A DNA stretch of 12,843 nt, from the NCBI GenBank assembly GCA_002315315.1, contig DCGT01000025.1, forward strand, positions 181 through 13,023, read 5' to 3'. Numbering within the stretch: position 1 is the stretch's first letter; the number at the start of each line of letters is the position of its first letter. This DNA is from Faecalibacterium sp. UBA1771. Lineage in GTDB: Bacteria > Bacillota > Clostridia > Oscillospirales > Ruminococcaceae. Shown here piece after piece: positions 7,413 through 12,843 of the stretch. A program made the translations under genes and the position numbers. The notes below the pieces were generated by a model, which saw nothing but the letters and a program-made list of their open reading frames with translations, did no database searches and had not been told where the DNA came from.

Positions 7413-7519
7413 CTTTGCGTCACCTGCCCACAGTTGTGCGGATTGATTCCCGTCTATGGGAATTCACCTACTCCCGTTACCGTGAGCAAGGCTTGTGCAA
7501 AATAATTTATAAAGGTGAA
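7413..7519 (+). promoter_or_regulatory. Structured rpsO leader, candidate S15 autoregulatory element
   Basis: By hand, a long-range helix pairs 7413-7418 and 7420-7423 with 7482-7491 (CTTTGC-g-TCAC with GTGA-GCAAGG, one wobble, one bulged G). It encloses a short hairpin CAC-AGTT-GTG (7429-7438) and a hairpin ATTCCC-GTCTAT-GGGAAT (7446-7463). The segment TTCACCT (7463-7469), inside the enclosing helix, is an exact complement of AGGTGAA (7513-7519), which holds the rpsO Shine-Dalgarno. This would make an H-type pseudoknot that hides the ribosome site. A second anti-SD, TCACCT (7420-7425), could compete. The first two bases of the helix may lie before the transcription start. S15 repression through leader pseudoknots or junctions is established in E. 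coli and Geobacillus; that this leader does the same is inference. Confidence 0.6.
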
Positions 7520-7524
7520 AGACA

Positions 7525-7785
7525 ATGCTGAAGGACAAAAAAGAAGTCATCGAAAGCGCTCGTCTGCACGAGACCGATACCGGTTCTCCCGAAGTGCAGA
7601 TCGCTCTGCTTACCAATCGTATCAACCATTTGAACGAGCACCTCAAGACCCATAAGCAGGACCATCATTCCCGCCGCGGACTGCTCAAAATGGTCGGTCA
7701 CCGCCGCAATCTGCTCGCTTATCTGCAGAAAAAGGATATCGAGCGCTATCGTGCAATCGTAGCCGAGCTCGGACTGCGTAAATAA
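7525..7785 (+). CDS. rpsO: 30S ribosomal protein S15
   Basis: Primary 16S rRNA-binding protein of the small-subunit platform; 86 residues, close to the usual 88-89. Whole-length match to the family: ETDTGSPEVQIALLTNRI, then HLKTHKQDHHSRRGLL (the H, D and S residues of this stretch contact 16S rRNA in known S15 proteins) and KMVGHRRNLLAYLQ. The ATG at 7525 is preceded by AAAGGTGA (7511-7518), nine bases away from the GG pair. It is followed by a terminator and then pnp, a widely conserved gene order. Translation is probably controlled through its leader. Confidence 0.97.
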   Translation: MLKDKKEVIESARLHETDTGSPEVQIALLTNRINHLNEHLKTHKQDHHSRRGLLKMVGHRRNLLAYLQKKDIERYRAIVAELGLRK

Positions 7786-7798
7786 TCACGCTTATGAG

Positions 7799-7833
7799 AG
7801 GGCAGACGAATATAGTAGTCTGCCTTCTTATTT
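7799..7833 (+). terminator. Terminator after rpsO
   Basis: GGCAGAC (7801-7807) pairs exactly with GTCTGCC (7818-7824) around a 10-base loop, extended outward by a G-T and an A-T pair, and is followed by TTCTTATTT. The T tract is interrupted, so it may be leaky and let some rpsO transcripts continue into pnp. Confidence 0.75.
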
Positions 7834-7835
7834 GG

Positions 7836-7862
7836 ATAATACCGTTCAATGATTGGTATTAT
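7836..7862 (+). promoter_or_regulatory. Possible pnp promoter embedded in an 8-bp inverted repeat
   Basis: ATAATACC (7836-7843) and GGTATTAT (7855-7862) are exact reverse complements separated by 11 bp. The right arm contains TATTAT (7857-7862) preceded by TGG, an extended -10 element. No good -35 box is seen. A start near 7869 would place the long pnp leader hairpin at the very 5' end of the RNA. Alternatively the repeat is just a second RNA stem after the rpsO terminator. Confidence 0.45.
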
Positions 7863-7875
7863 ACGTTAATGGTCG

Positions 7876-7950
7876 TTTTCGGTGATTAGCATTAAATTCA
7901 GTATCCGAAGCTCGGATTTTGAATTTTGTGTTAATCCCGAGACCGACAAA
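7876..7950 (+). promoter_or_regulatory. Long pnp leader hairpin, candidate PNPase autoregulatory element
   Basis: A single imperfect hairpin of about 30 pairs. From the tip: ATCCGA/TCGGAT (7903-7908 with 7912-7917) around an AGC loop; AAATTCA/TGAATTT (7894-7900 with 7920-7926) after a 2x2 internal loop; nine pairs 7884-7892 with 7928-7936, including two wobbles, after a T-T mismatch; TCGGT/ACCGA (7879-7883 with 7942-7946) after a five-base bulge; and three further T-A pairs. It ends 21 bases before the pnp GGAGG. In E. coli the pnp leader is a long duplex cut by RNase III and then removed by PNPase, giving self-control. This element has the right place and shape, but mechanism and homology are inference. 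Confidence 0.6.
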
Positions 7951-7985
7951 AATTATTTAAACAATTTTTATGGAGGTCATACAGT

Positions 7986-10100
7986 ATGTTTGAAAATGCA
8001 AGACGTTTTGAAACCGAGTTTGCGGGCAGAAAGCTGGTTGTGGAAACCGGCAAGCTTGCTCAGCTCGCCAACGGCTCGTGCATGATGCGCTACGGCGAGA
8101 CAGCCGTGCTTTGCACTGCCACTATGAGTCAGAAGCCGAGAGACGGCATCGACTTTTTCCCTCTTTCGGTAGATTTTGAAGAGAAGCTTTATTCGGTCGG
8201 CAGAATCCCCGGCTCGTTTTTGCGCCGTGAGAGCCGTCCGTCCGACAAGGCGGTGCTCGCTTCCCGCGTAGTCGATCGCCCCATGCGTCCGCTTTTCCCC
8301 AAGGATATGCGCAACGATGTTTCCATTGTTATGACAGTTATGTCGGTTGACCAGGACTGCTCGCCCGAAATCACCGGTATGATCGGTGCTTCCATCGCCG
8401 TTGCAATCTCCGATATTCCGTGGAACGGACCTATCGCCGGCGTGGCTACCGGACTTGTCGACGGTGAAATCGTCATCAATCCGACCGCCGAGCAGAGAGA
8501 GAAATCCGACCTGCAGCTCACCGTTGCCGGTACTGCCGAAAAGGTCGTTATGATTGAGGCGGGAGCCAACGAAATCGACAACGAAACAATGCTCAAGGCC
8601 ATTATCAAGAGCCACGAAGAAATTCAGAAGCTTGTCGCCTTCATCAACGAAATCGTCGCCGCAGTCGGCAAGGAAAAGAAGCCGTTTGAGAGCGTCGAGG
8701 TTCCTCACGAGATGTTCGACGAGGTTTCCGCTCTTGTCATCGACAAGGTTCGTATCGCAATGGATACCGACGACAAGACTGTCCGGGACGCCGCACTGCT
8801 TCCGATTTACGAGGAGGTTCACGCCGCCTTTGACGAAAAATATGCCGACAATATCGGTATGCTCGACGAGTGCCTGTATAAGCTGCAGAAGTTCGTCGTT
8901 CGCCGTTGGTTGCTTGACGACGGCAAGCGCGTAGACGGAAGAGCAATAAACGAAATACGTCCTCTCGCCGCCGAGGTAGATCTGTTGCCCCGTGTACATG
9001 GCAGCGGTCTTTTCACCAGAGGTCAGACACAGGTTCTGACAACCGCTACACTCGCCATGACCAGCGAAGCTCAGCTTCTTGACGGTATCGACAACGAAAC
9101 CGAAAAGAGATATATTCACCACTACAATTTCCCGTCCTACTCGGTCGGTGAAACTCGCCCGTCCAGGGGTCCCGGTCGCCGCGAAATCGGTCACGGTGCT
9201 CTCGCCGAGCGTGCTCTTGTCCCCGTGATTCCGAGCATTGACGAATTCCCGTATACAATTCGTCTTGTCTCCGAGGTTCTGTCCTCCAACGGCTCAACCT
9301 CTCAGGGCTCTGTCTGTGGCTCTACCCTTGCTCTTATGGACGCCGGTGTTCCCATCAAGGCTCCCGTTGCCGGTATCTCCTGCGGTCTTATCACCGAGGG
9401 TGAGCGCTGGATGACAATGGTTGACATTCAGGGCGTCGAGGATTTCTTCGGCGATATGGACTTTAAGGTTGCCGGTACTCACAAGGGAATCACCGCCATT
9501 CAGATGGATATCAAGATAGACGGTCTTACCTATGACATTATCAAGGAAGCTCTTGAAAAATGCTATAAGGCACGTCTGTACATCCTCGATGAAATTATGC
9601 TCAAGGCTATCGACAAGCCGAGAGAGGAGCTGTCCAAGTACGCTCCCAAGATGCGCACCGTTACCATTGATGTTGACAAGATTTCCGATGTCATCGGCAA
9701 GGGCGGCAAGGTTATTCAGAGAATCTGTGCCGAATGTGAGGTCAAAATCGACGTTGAAGAGGACGGCAGAGTATTCGTCAGCGGCACCGATTCGGACAAT
9801 GTGCAGCGCGCCATCACCATCATCGAAACCATCGTCGCCGACCCCGAAGAGGGTGCAATGTACTACGGCAAGGTCACCCGTATCATCAATATCGGCGCCT
9901 TTGTCGAAATTGCCCCGGGCAAAGAGGGTATGGTTCACATCAGCAAGCTTGAGGACCACCGTGTCGAAAAGGTCGAGGATGTTGTATCTGTCGGAGATGT
10001 TATCCCCGTCAAGGTACTCGGAATTGACGACCGCGGTCGTCTCAACCTCTCCCGCAAGGATGCTATCGCCGCTATCAAGGCAAAGCAGTCCAATCAGTAA
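7986..10100 (+). CDS. pnp: Polyribonucleotide nucleotidyltransferase (PNPase)
   Basis: Phosphorolytic 3'-to-5' exoribonuclease that degrades RNA to nucleoside diphosphates and can add tails; a trimer in the cytoplasm. The 704 residues match bacterial PNPases. Two RNase PH-like cores (about 1-215 and 310-545) flank a helical linker. The catalytic site is intact: D486, D492 and K494 (in DFFGDMDFK) fall at the same numbers as the known E. coli active-site residues. The C-terminal RNA-binding part has a KH domain with VIGKGGKVIQ (about 565-575) and an S1 domain (about 620-690, YYGKVTRIINIGAFVEIAPGK). The ATG at 7986 follows GGAGG (7972-7976) by nine bases. It is preceded by a long leader hairpin and closed by a strong terminator. 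Confidence 0.98.
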   Translation: MFENARRFETEFAGRKLVVETGKLAQLANGSCMMRYGETAVLCTATMSQKPRDGIDFFPLSVDFEEKLYSVGRIPGSFLRRESRPSDKAVLASRVVDRPMRPLFPKDMRNDVSIVMTVMSVDQDCSPEITGMIGASIAVAISDIPWNGPIAGVATGLVDGEIVINPTAEQREKSDLQLTVAGTAEKVVMIEAGANEIDNETMLKAIIKSHEEIQKLVAFINEIVAAVGKEKKPFESVEVPHEMFDEVSALVIDKVRIAMDTDDKTVRDAALLPIYEEVHAAFDEKYADNIGMLDECLYKLQKFVVRRWLLDDGKRVDGRAINEIRPLAAEVDLLPRVHGSGLFTRGQTQVLTTATLAMTSEAQLLDGIDNETEKRYIHHYNFPSYSVGETRPSRGPGRREIGHGALAERALVPVIPSIDEFPYTIRLVSEVLSSNGSTSQGSVCGSTLALMDAGVPIKAPVAGISCGLITEGERWMTMVDIQGVEDFFGDMDFKVAGTHKGITAIQMDIKIDGLTYDIIKEALEKCYKARLYILDEIMLKAIDKPREELSKYAPKMRTVTIDVDKISDVIGKGGKVIQRICAECEVKIDVEEDGRVFVSGTDSDNVQRAITIIETIVADPEEGAMYYGKVTRIINIGAFVEIAPGKEGMVHISKLEDHRVEKVEDVVSVGDVIPVKVLGIDDRGRLNLSRKDAIAAIKAKQSNQ

Positions 10101-10114
10101 CTATTTCGATGTTG

Positions 10115-10148
10115 AAGAAACCGGCTTGAAAAGGTCGGTTTCTTTTTT
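10115..10148 (+). terminator. Strong terminator after pnp
   Basis: AAGAAACCG (10115-10123) pairs with CGGTTTCTT (10136-10144). An inner GCTT/AGGT stem closes a GAAA tetraloop, and a run of Ts ends at 10148. It begins 14 bases after the stop. Confidence 0.93.
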
Positions 10149-10206
10149 ACAATATTAATCGCGGTTGATTTACTTTAAATGATATCGAGATAAAATACCG
10201 TTATCA

Positions 10207-10235
10207 TTGACACAGACGGATTTCGAATATATAAT
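10207..10235 (+). promoter_or_regulatory. Perfect consensus promoter of the TetR-family gene
   Basis: TTGACA (10207-10212), 17-bp spacer, TATAAT (10230-10235), identical to consensus. The predicted start near 10242 falls inside an inverted repeat. Confidence 0.88.
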
Positions 10236-10253
10236 AGTTAACGATAGATAACT
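10236..10253. promoter_or_regulatory. Likely operator of the TetR-family regulator
   Basis: AGTTA (10236-10240) and TAACT (10249-10253) form an imperfect 18-bp palindrome (14 of 18 positions symmetric) directly after the -10 box and over the predicted transcription start. TetR-type repressors commonly bind such sites in their own promoters. Autorepression is inference. Confidence 0.55.
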
Positions 10254-10271
10254 TTGATCGGAGCTTAAACC

Positions 10272-10856
10272 ATGACTACCAAGGAACGAATACTCGACTC
10301 TGCACTGACGCTGTTCTCCGAAAAAGGCTATGACGGTGTGGGAGTTGACCTTATCGCGGAGATGGCAGGCATTAAAGGACCTGCAATTTACAAGCATTTT
10401 AAGGGAAAGGAGCATATTCTCAATATTATAATTGAGAATGGAGAACAGTATTACGACAGGCATTTCGAAGCAGAAGAGGAGCAGAATATGCCCGATTCGC
10501 TTGCTGAGCTTGCCGAGAGCACGCTCAAACGGTTTGAGTTTACCGTAAAGGATGATAAAATCGGTCGTATTCGCCGTATGCTTACAATAGAGCAGTTTCG
10601 CAGAGAGGATATTGCCGCCTTGCTCGAAAAACATTCGCTGTCGGGACTTGTTATCCGGTACAAGGATGTTTTTGCACATTTTATCGAACAAGGTCTGGTA
10701 AAAGAATATGATCCCGAGCTGCTCGCGTTTGAGTTTGTCACACCTGTTTCCGTGCTGGTTTCGGTCTGTGATCGTGATGCCGCCAAAACAGAGCAGGCGG
10801 CCGAAGCTGTCAGACGGCATATAGAACATTTTATCGGAATGTACGGGGCAAAATAA
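10272..10856 (+). CDS. TetR/AcrR-family transcriptional regulator
   Basis: One-component DNA-binding regulator of 194 residues. The N-terminal helix-turn-helix (about 5-50) has the family pattern: ILDSALTLFSEKGYDGVGVDLIAEMAG, then the recognition helix region KGPAIYKHFKGKEHIL. The remaining 140 residues form the helical, variable ligand and dimer domain, with no recognisable ligand class. The ATG at 10272 follows GGAG (10260-10263) by eight bases. A perfect consensus promoter with an overlapping palindrome suggests a strong but self-repressed gene. No transporter or enzyme gene is divergent or in the same unit. The next gene has its own promoter, so the target may be remote or may be the small downstream gene. 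Confidence 0.9.
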   Translation: MTTKERILDSALTLFSEKGYDGVGVDLIAEMAGIKGPAIYKHFKGKEHILNIIIENGEQYYDRHFEAEEEQNMPDSLAELAESTLKRFEFTVKDDKIGRIRRMLTIEQFRREDIAALLEKHSLSGLVIRYKDVFAHFIEQGLVKEYDPELLAFEFVTPVSVLVSVCDRDAAKTEQAAEAVRRHIEHFIGMYGAK

Positions 10857-10862
10857 CGGTCG

Positions 10863-10891
10863 TTGCGATTTTTCAACATTGGTGTTATAAT
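10863..10891 (+). promoter_or_regulatory. Promoter of the small FakA-middle-like gene
   Basis: TTGCGA (10863-10868), 17-bp spacer, TATAAT (10886-10891) with an upstream TGT that makes an extended -10. It lies seven bases after the TetR stop. Confidence 0.75.
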
Positions 10892-10925
10892 GGAAATCAG
10901 TCAATAAAACCTCAGAGGAAACAAA

Positions 10926-11177
10926 ATGATAGAGTACAGATATGATACACAGCTTCTCATAGAGGGTGAAAATCTCGACGAGGACAAGATCAACGACTAC
11001 ATAGTTGCTAACTTTAAGGGCGACAGTCTGCTTGCGGTGGGCGATGAAACGCTTATAAAAATCCATTATCATACCAACGAGCCGTGGAAGCTGTTGGAAT
11101 ACTGTGCGGGACTCGGTGAAATTTTCGACATAGTAGTTGAGGATATGGACAGACAGTCGAGAGGTCTCAAGGGCTGA
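10926..11177 (+). CDS. Small protein resembling the FakA/YloV middle domain (DAK2-kinase related)
   Basis: An 83-residue acidic protein without membrane segments. The pattern YDTQLLIEG...GDSLLAVGDETLIKIHYHTNEPWKLLEY...GEIFDIVVEDMDRQ resembles the region after the DhaL-like kinase domain in FakA/YloV fatty acid kinases (typical YCTEFI...GDSLVVVGDDDLIKVHVHTNDP...G.L..IKIENM). The HxHTN motif (H47, H49) is kept, but the Cys of YCTE is Asp7. Neither the ATP-binding DhaL-like part nor the C-terminal part is present, so it cannot be a kinase alone. Databases tend to label such proteins as dihydroxyacetone-kinase related. The start is supported by AGAGGAA (10914-10920). It has its own promoter and terminator and is therefore a deliberate single gene rather than a visible remnant. 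Function unknown; domain assignment from memory, moderate certainty. Confidence 0.7.
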   Translation: MIEYRYDTQLLIEGENLDEDKINDYIVANFKGDSLLAVGDETLIKIHYHTNEPWKLLEYCAGLGEIFDIVVEDMDRQSRGLKG

Positions 11178-11214
11178 CAGAGTAAAAAAACGACGTCTGT
11201 TAACAAAACATTTT

Positions 11215-11246
11215 AAAGACCGTTCAATTTTGTTCGGTCTTTTTTA
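11215..11246 (+). terminator. Terminator after the small FakA-middle-like gene
   Basis: AAAGACCG (11215-11222) pairs exactly with CGGTCTTT (11235-11242) around a T-rich loop, followed by more Ts. Confidence 0.9.
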
Positions 11247-11266
11247 TGCTTTTTGTTTTCATTTTG

Positions 11267-11295
11267 TTGAAAACCGATCTGATTTTTGTTATTAT
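11267..11295 (+). promoter_or_regulatory. Promoter of the repeat-rich helical protein gene
   Basis: TTGAAA (11267-11272), 17-bp spacer, TATTAT (11290-11295), each five of six to consensus. The predicted start near 11302 gives a leader of about 29 bases. Confidence 0.75.
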
Positions 11296-11330
11296 ATCAT
11301 TGTATATGCTCATATATTTAAGGAGCTGTT

Positions 11331-12843
11331 ATGAAAGATAAATTTGACGGAAGATTTTTCGTTACCGATGATAACGAAACCGAACAGCGTTCGGACAGTA
11401 TGTCGCAAAAAGATTTTATAAGGAAAATGTTTCCCGACATGGCGCCTAAACAGCCCGATACGGATGCTTTTAAACAAAGCGATTCTCAGGATAATAAGCC
11501 GCAGACATTAAATTTTTTCTCTACAGCCGAATTTGAAGCGGCTCGCCGCCGTCAGCGCTTGGAGGCAATGGGTGTGCATGAGCCTCAAATCAAAGACGAG
11601 CATCAGACGTCAATGCAGCCGAACGAGGTTGAGCAGCAGCGTATGAGGGAACAGATAGACGCTAATCGTCGCAAGGCGGCACGGGAAGCGGCTATTCGGT
11701 TCGCTATGGAGAATATTGATAATCAGCACAGTGAACAGAATCTGCCCGACAACAGACCCGTTGCGCCCGAGGTCAATCCGGCTTTTTCCGACAGACGCAG
11801 TGAGCAGGAGCAGAACAGACTTGATATGTCAGCTCGCGAAGCCGCAATACGTACCGCGGCGAACGCAGCTGCCCCCGAGGTAAAGAGCTATGCCGCGGAT
11901 TTCGCGCCCGAGGTCAATCCGGCGTTTTCCGACAGACGCAGTGAGCAGGATCATAACCGCCGCGATATTTCGGTTCGAGAGGCGGCAATCCGAATGGCAG
12001 GTACTGCTGTTCCCGAGGTGAAGGAGATTGTCCGTCAGCTGCCGGAAATCAATCCCGCATTTGCCGATACAGACGCATTTCGCGGAAGCGCAACGAGCAG
12101 AGTTGAGGCACGCAATGCCGCTATTGAACGTTTTGAGCAGTCGGCTCAAGAGGAGGCTCGACGCAGAATGGCAGAGCGTCAAGCGGCACAGCTTGCCGCC
12201 GCCAGAGAGCAGGCACAGAGGCAGGCTCTTGCGCGTGAACAGTCTGCCGATAGTGATAATTCCGCTGATGATGAGCTGCCGGCGGGAAATCTGCAGATAA
12301 AACAGCCCGTCAACATCGTTTCAAAGTCCGAGCCGGTTTTCGGTGAAGATTTTGACCGTTATAATACACTTCCCTACAAGTTCATAAAGGGTGCCGAAAA
12401 GCTGTTCGGAGAACAGGCAAGTCACGAGAACGAACCCGAGCAGAAGGACGACGGACTTGACCGTTATGACCGAATCGAGATGGAGAGAATCCGCAAGGCT
12501 CGTCTCGAGCTGGAACAGCGCCGTAAAGAACAGCAGGAAGCGGAACAGCGTCGTCTTGCCGCAGAGCAGGCGGCAAGAGAGGAAGCGGAGCGCAGAGCGG
12601 CTGAGCTCGAGGCACAGCGTCTTGAGGCAGAGAGAAAAGCCGCCGCCGAGCGGGAAGAAGCCGAACGTGTTGAAAACGAACGGCGCATAGCCGAACAAAA
12701 GGCAAGAGAAGATGCGGAACAGCGCCGTCTTGCCGCAGAGCAGGCGGCAAGAGAGGAAGCGGAGCGCAGGGCGGCTGAGCTTGAGGCACAGCGTCTTGAA
12801 GCAGAGAGAAAAGCCGCTGCCGAGCGGGAAGAAGCCGAACGTG
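11331..12843 (+). CDS. Unrecognised repeat-rich charged helical protein, 3' end outside window
   Basis: An open frame of 504 codons without a stop, starting at ATG 11331 five bases after AGGAG (11321-11325) and behind its own promoter. I do not recognise a family. No signal peptide or membrane segment is visible, so the shown part is cytoplasmic. Regions: a polar N-terminus (1-60, QKDFIRKMFPDMAPK); an R/Q/E-rich stretch (60-115); repeating modules of about 47 residues (about 117-260) built on AREAAIRxA and PEVNPAFSDRRSEQ; an Ala/Gln/Arg helix (260-285); a more ordinary segment with DFDRYNTLPYKFIKGAEKLFG (about 320-345); and, from about residue 375, an extreme Glu/Arg/Ala helix with a 58-residue tandem repeat. 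Composition resembles TolA-like or other long coiled-coil or single-helix scaffold proteins, but that is only compositional similarity. Codon use looks like its neighbours, so there is no sign of recent transfer. Confidence 0.85.
   Translation, partial: MKDKFDGRFFVTDDNETEQRSDSMSQKDFIRKMFPDMAPKQPDTDAFKQSDSQDNKPQTLNFFSTAEFEAARRRQRLEAMGVHEPQIKDEHQTSMQPNEVEQQRMREQIDANRRKAAREAAIRFAMENIDNQHSEQNLPDNRPVAPEVNPAFSDRRSEQEQNRLDMSAREAAIRTAANAAAPEVKSYAADFAPEVNPAFSDRRSEQDHNRRDISVREAAIRMAGTAVPEVKEIVRQLPEINPAFADTDAFRGSATSRVEARNAAIERFEQSAQEEARRRMAERQAAQLAAAREQAQRQALAREQSADSDNSADDELPAGNLQIKQPVNIVSKSEPVFGEDFDRYNTLPYKFIKGAEKLFGEQASHENEPEQKDDGLDRYDRIEMERIRKARLELEQRRKEQQEAEQRRLAAEQAAREEAERRAAELEAQRLEAERKAAAEREEAERVENERRIAEQKAREDAEQRRLAAEQAAREEAERRAAELEAQRLEAERKAAAEREEAER
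11763..12041 (+). repeat. Two tandem modules of 47 and 46 codons inside the helical protein gene
   Basis: Copy 1 is 11763-11903 and copy 2 is 11904-12041. The first 47 bases of each copy differ at one site only, and the rest is diverged in DNA but still similar in protein (REAAIR, PEVK). A decayed third copy starts at 12042 (PEINPAFAD), and a half copy with AREAAIRFA precedes at 11679. Confidence 0.85.
12540..12843 (+). repeat. 174-bp tandem repeat (58 codons), second copy cut by the window end
   Basis: Copy 1 is 12540-12713. Copy 2 starts at 12714 and is visible for 130 bases. Over these 130 bases I count five differences, all at third codon positions and all synonymous (CGT/CGC, AGA/AGG, CTC/CTT, GAG/GAA, GCC/GCT). 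The encoded unit begins AEQRRLAAEQAAREEAE and is Glu/Arg/Ala-rich. More copies may follow beyond the window. Confidence 0.93.

Noticed and set aside
7977..9194. 405-residue open frame on the minus strand across pnp
   Set aside because: Antisense shadow of pnp; the + strand frame matches PNPase over its full length, and the minus frame has no family-like motifs.
10170..11072. 300-residue open frame on the minus strand across the TetR gene and the next gene
   Set aside because: It covers a terminator-to-promoter region and two well-supported + strand genes. The translation is low quality with no known motif and no ribosome site.
12321..12789. Minus-strand open frames rich in Leu/Phe or Pro/Arg in the repeat region
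   Set aside because: They are mirror images of the Glu/Arg/Ala codon repeats of the + strand gene.
11763..12843. CRISPR-like array or mobile repeat at the right edge
   Set aside because: The repeats are whole numbers of codons, contiguous, and lie inside one open frame with synonymous differences; they are protein repeats.

Overview
The window reads as a piece of a low-complexity housekeeping chromosome from a Clostridia-type Firmicute, probably an uncultured gut Oscillospirales/Ruminococcaceae-like organism. This is an inference from protein style, the dnaJ-prmA and rpsO-pnp neighbourhoods, strong purine-rich Shine-Dalgarno sites before almost every gene, TTGACA/TATAAT promoters and many intrinsic terminators. 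All eleven genes lie on the + strand. No tRNA, rRNA, insertion sequence, phage gene or CRISPR array was seen.

Layout. (1) 3-923: the 3' part of dnaJ, closed by a terminator. (2) 1077-2015: prmA (ribosomal protein L11 methyltransferase) with its own promoter. (3) 2153-4354: an OmpR-type response regulator and its membrane histidine kinase, 3 bp apart, closed by a terminator. (4) 4518-5618: hemW-type radical SAM protein behind a perfect consensus promoter. (5) 5708-7210: M32 metallocarboxypeptidase. (6) 7211-7524: a 314-bp gap with a terminator, a 10-bp inverted repeat, the rpsO promoter and a structured leader. (7) 7525-7785 rpsO and 7986-10100 pnp, separated by a terminator and a second, very long leader hairpin. 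(8) 10272-10856: an isolated TetR-family regulator with a perfect consensus promoter and a likely self-operator. (9) 10926-11177: an 83-residue protein resembling the middle domain of FakA/YloV as a free-standing protein. (10) 11331-12843: the first 504 codons of an unrecognised, repeat-rich, charged helical protein that runs off the window end.

How the parts fit. dnaJ/prmA/hemW recall the heat-shock cluster of Firmicutes (lepA-hemW-hrcA-grpE-dnaK-dnaJ-prmA), but here hemW sits downstream of prmA and a two-component system lies between them. rpsO and pnp are the classic ribosome/RNA-decay pair. Both have 5' leaders with strong folding potential, consistent with translational self-control of each.

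The most interesting unexplained material is (a) the rpsO leader, where a 7-nt segment is exactly complementary to the Shine-Dalgarno region and could form a pseudoknot; (b) the roughly 30-bp pnp leader hairpin; and (c) the modular repeat protein at the right edge, whose 174-bp tandem repeat differs between copies only at synonymous sites over the 130 visible bases. I found no clear multi-gene novel defence or biosynthetic system.
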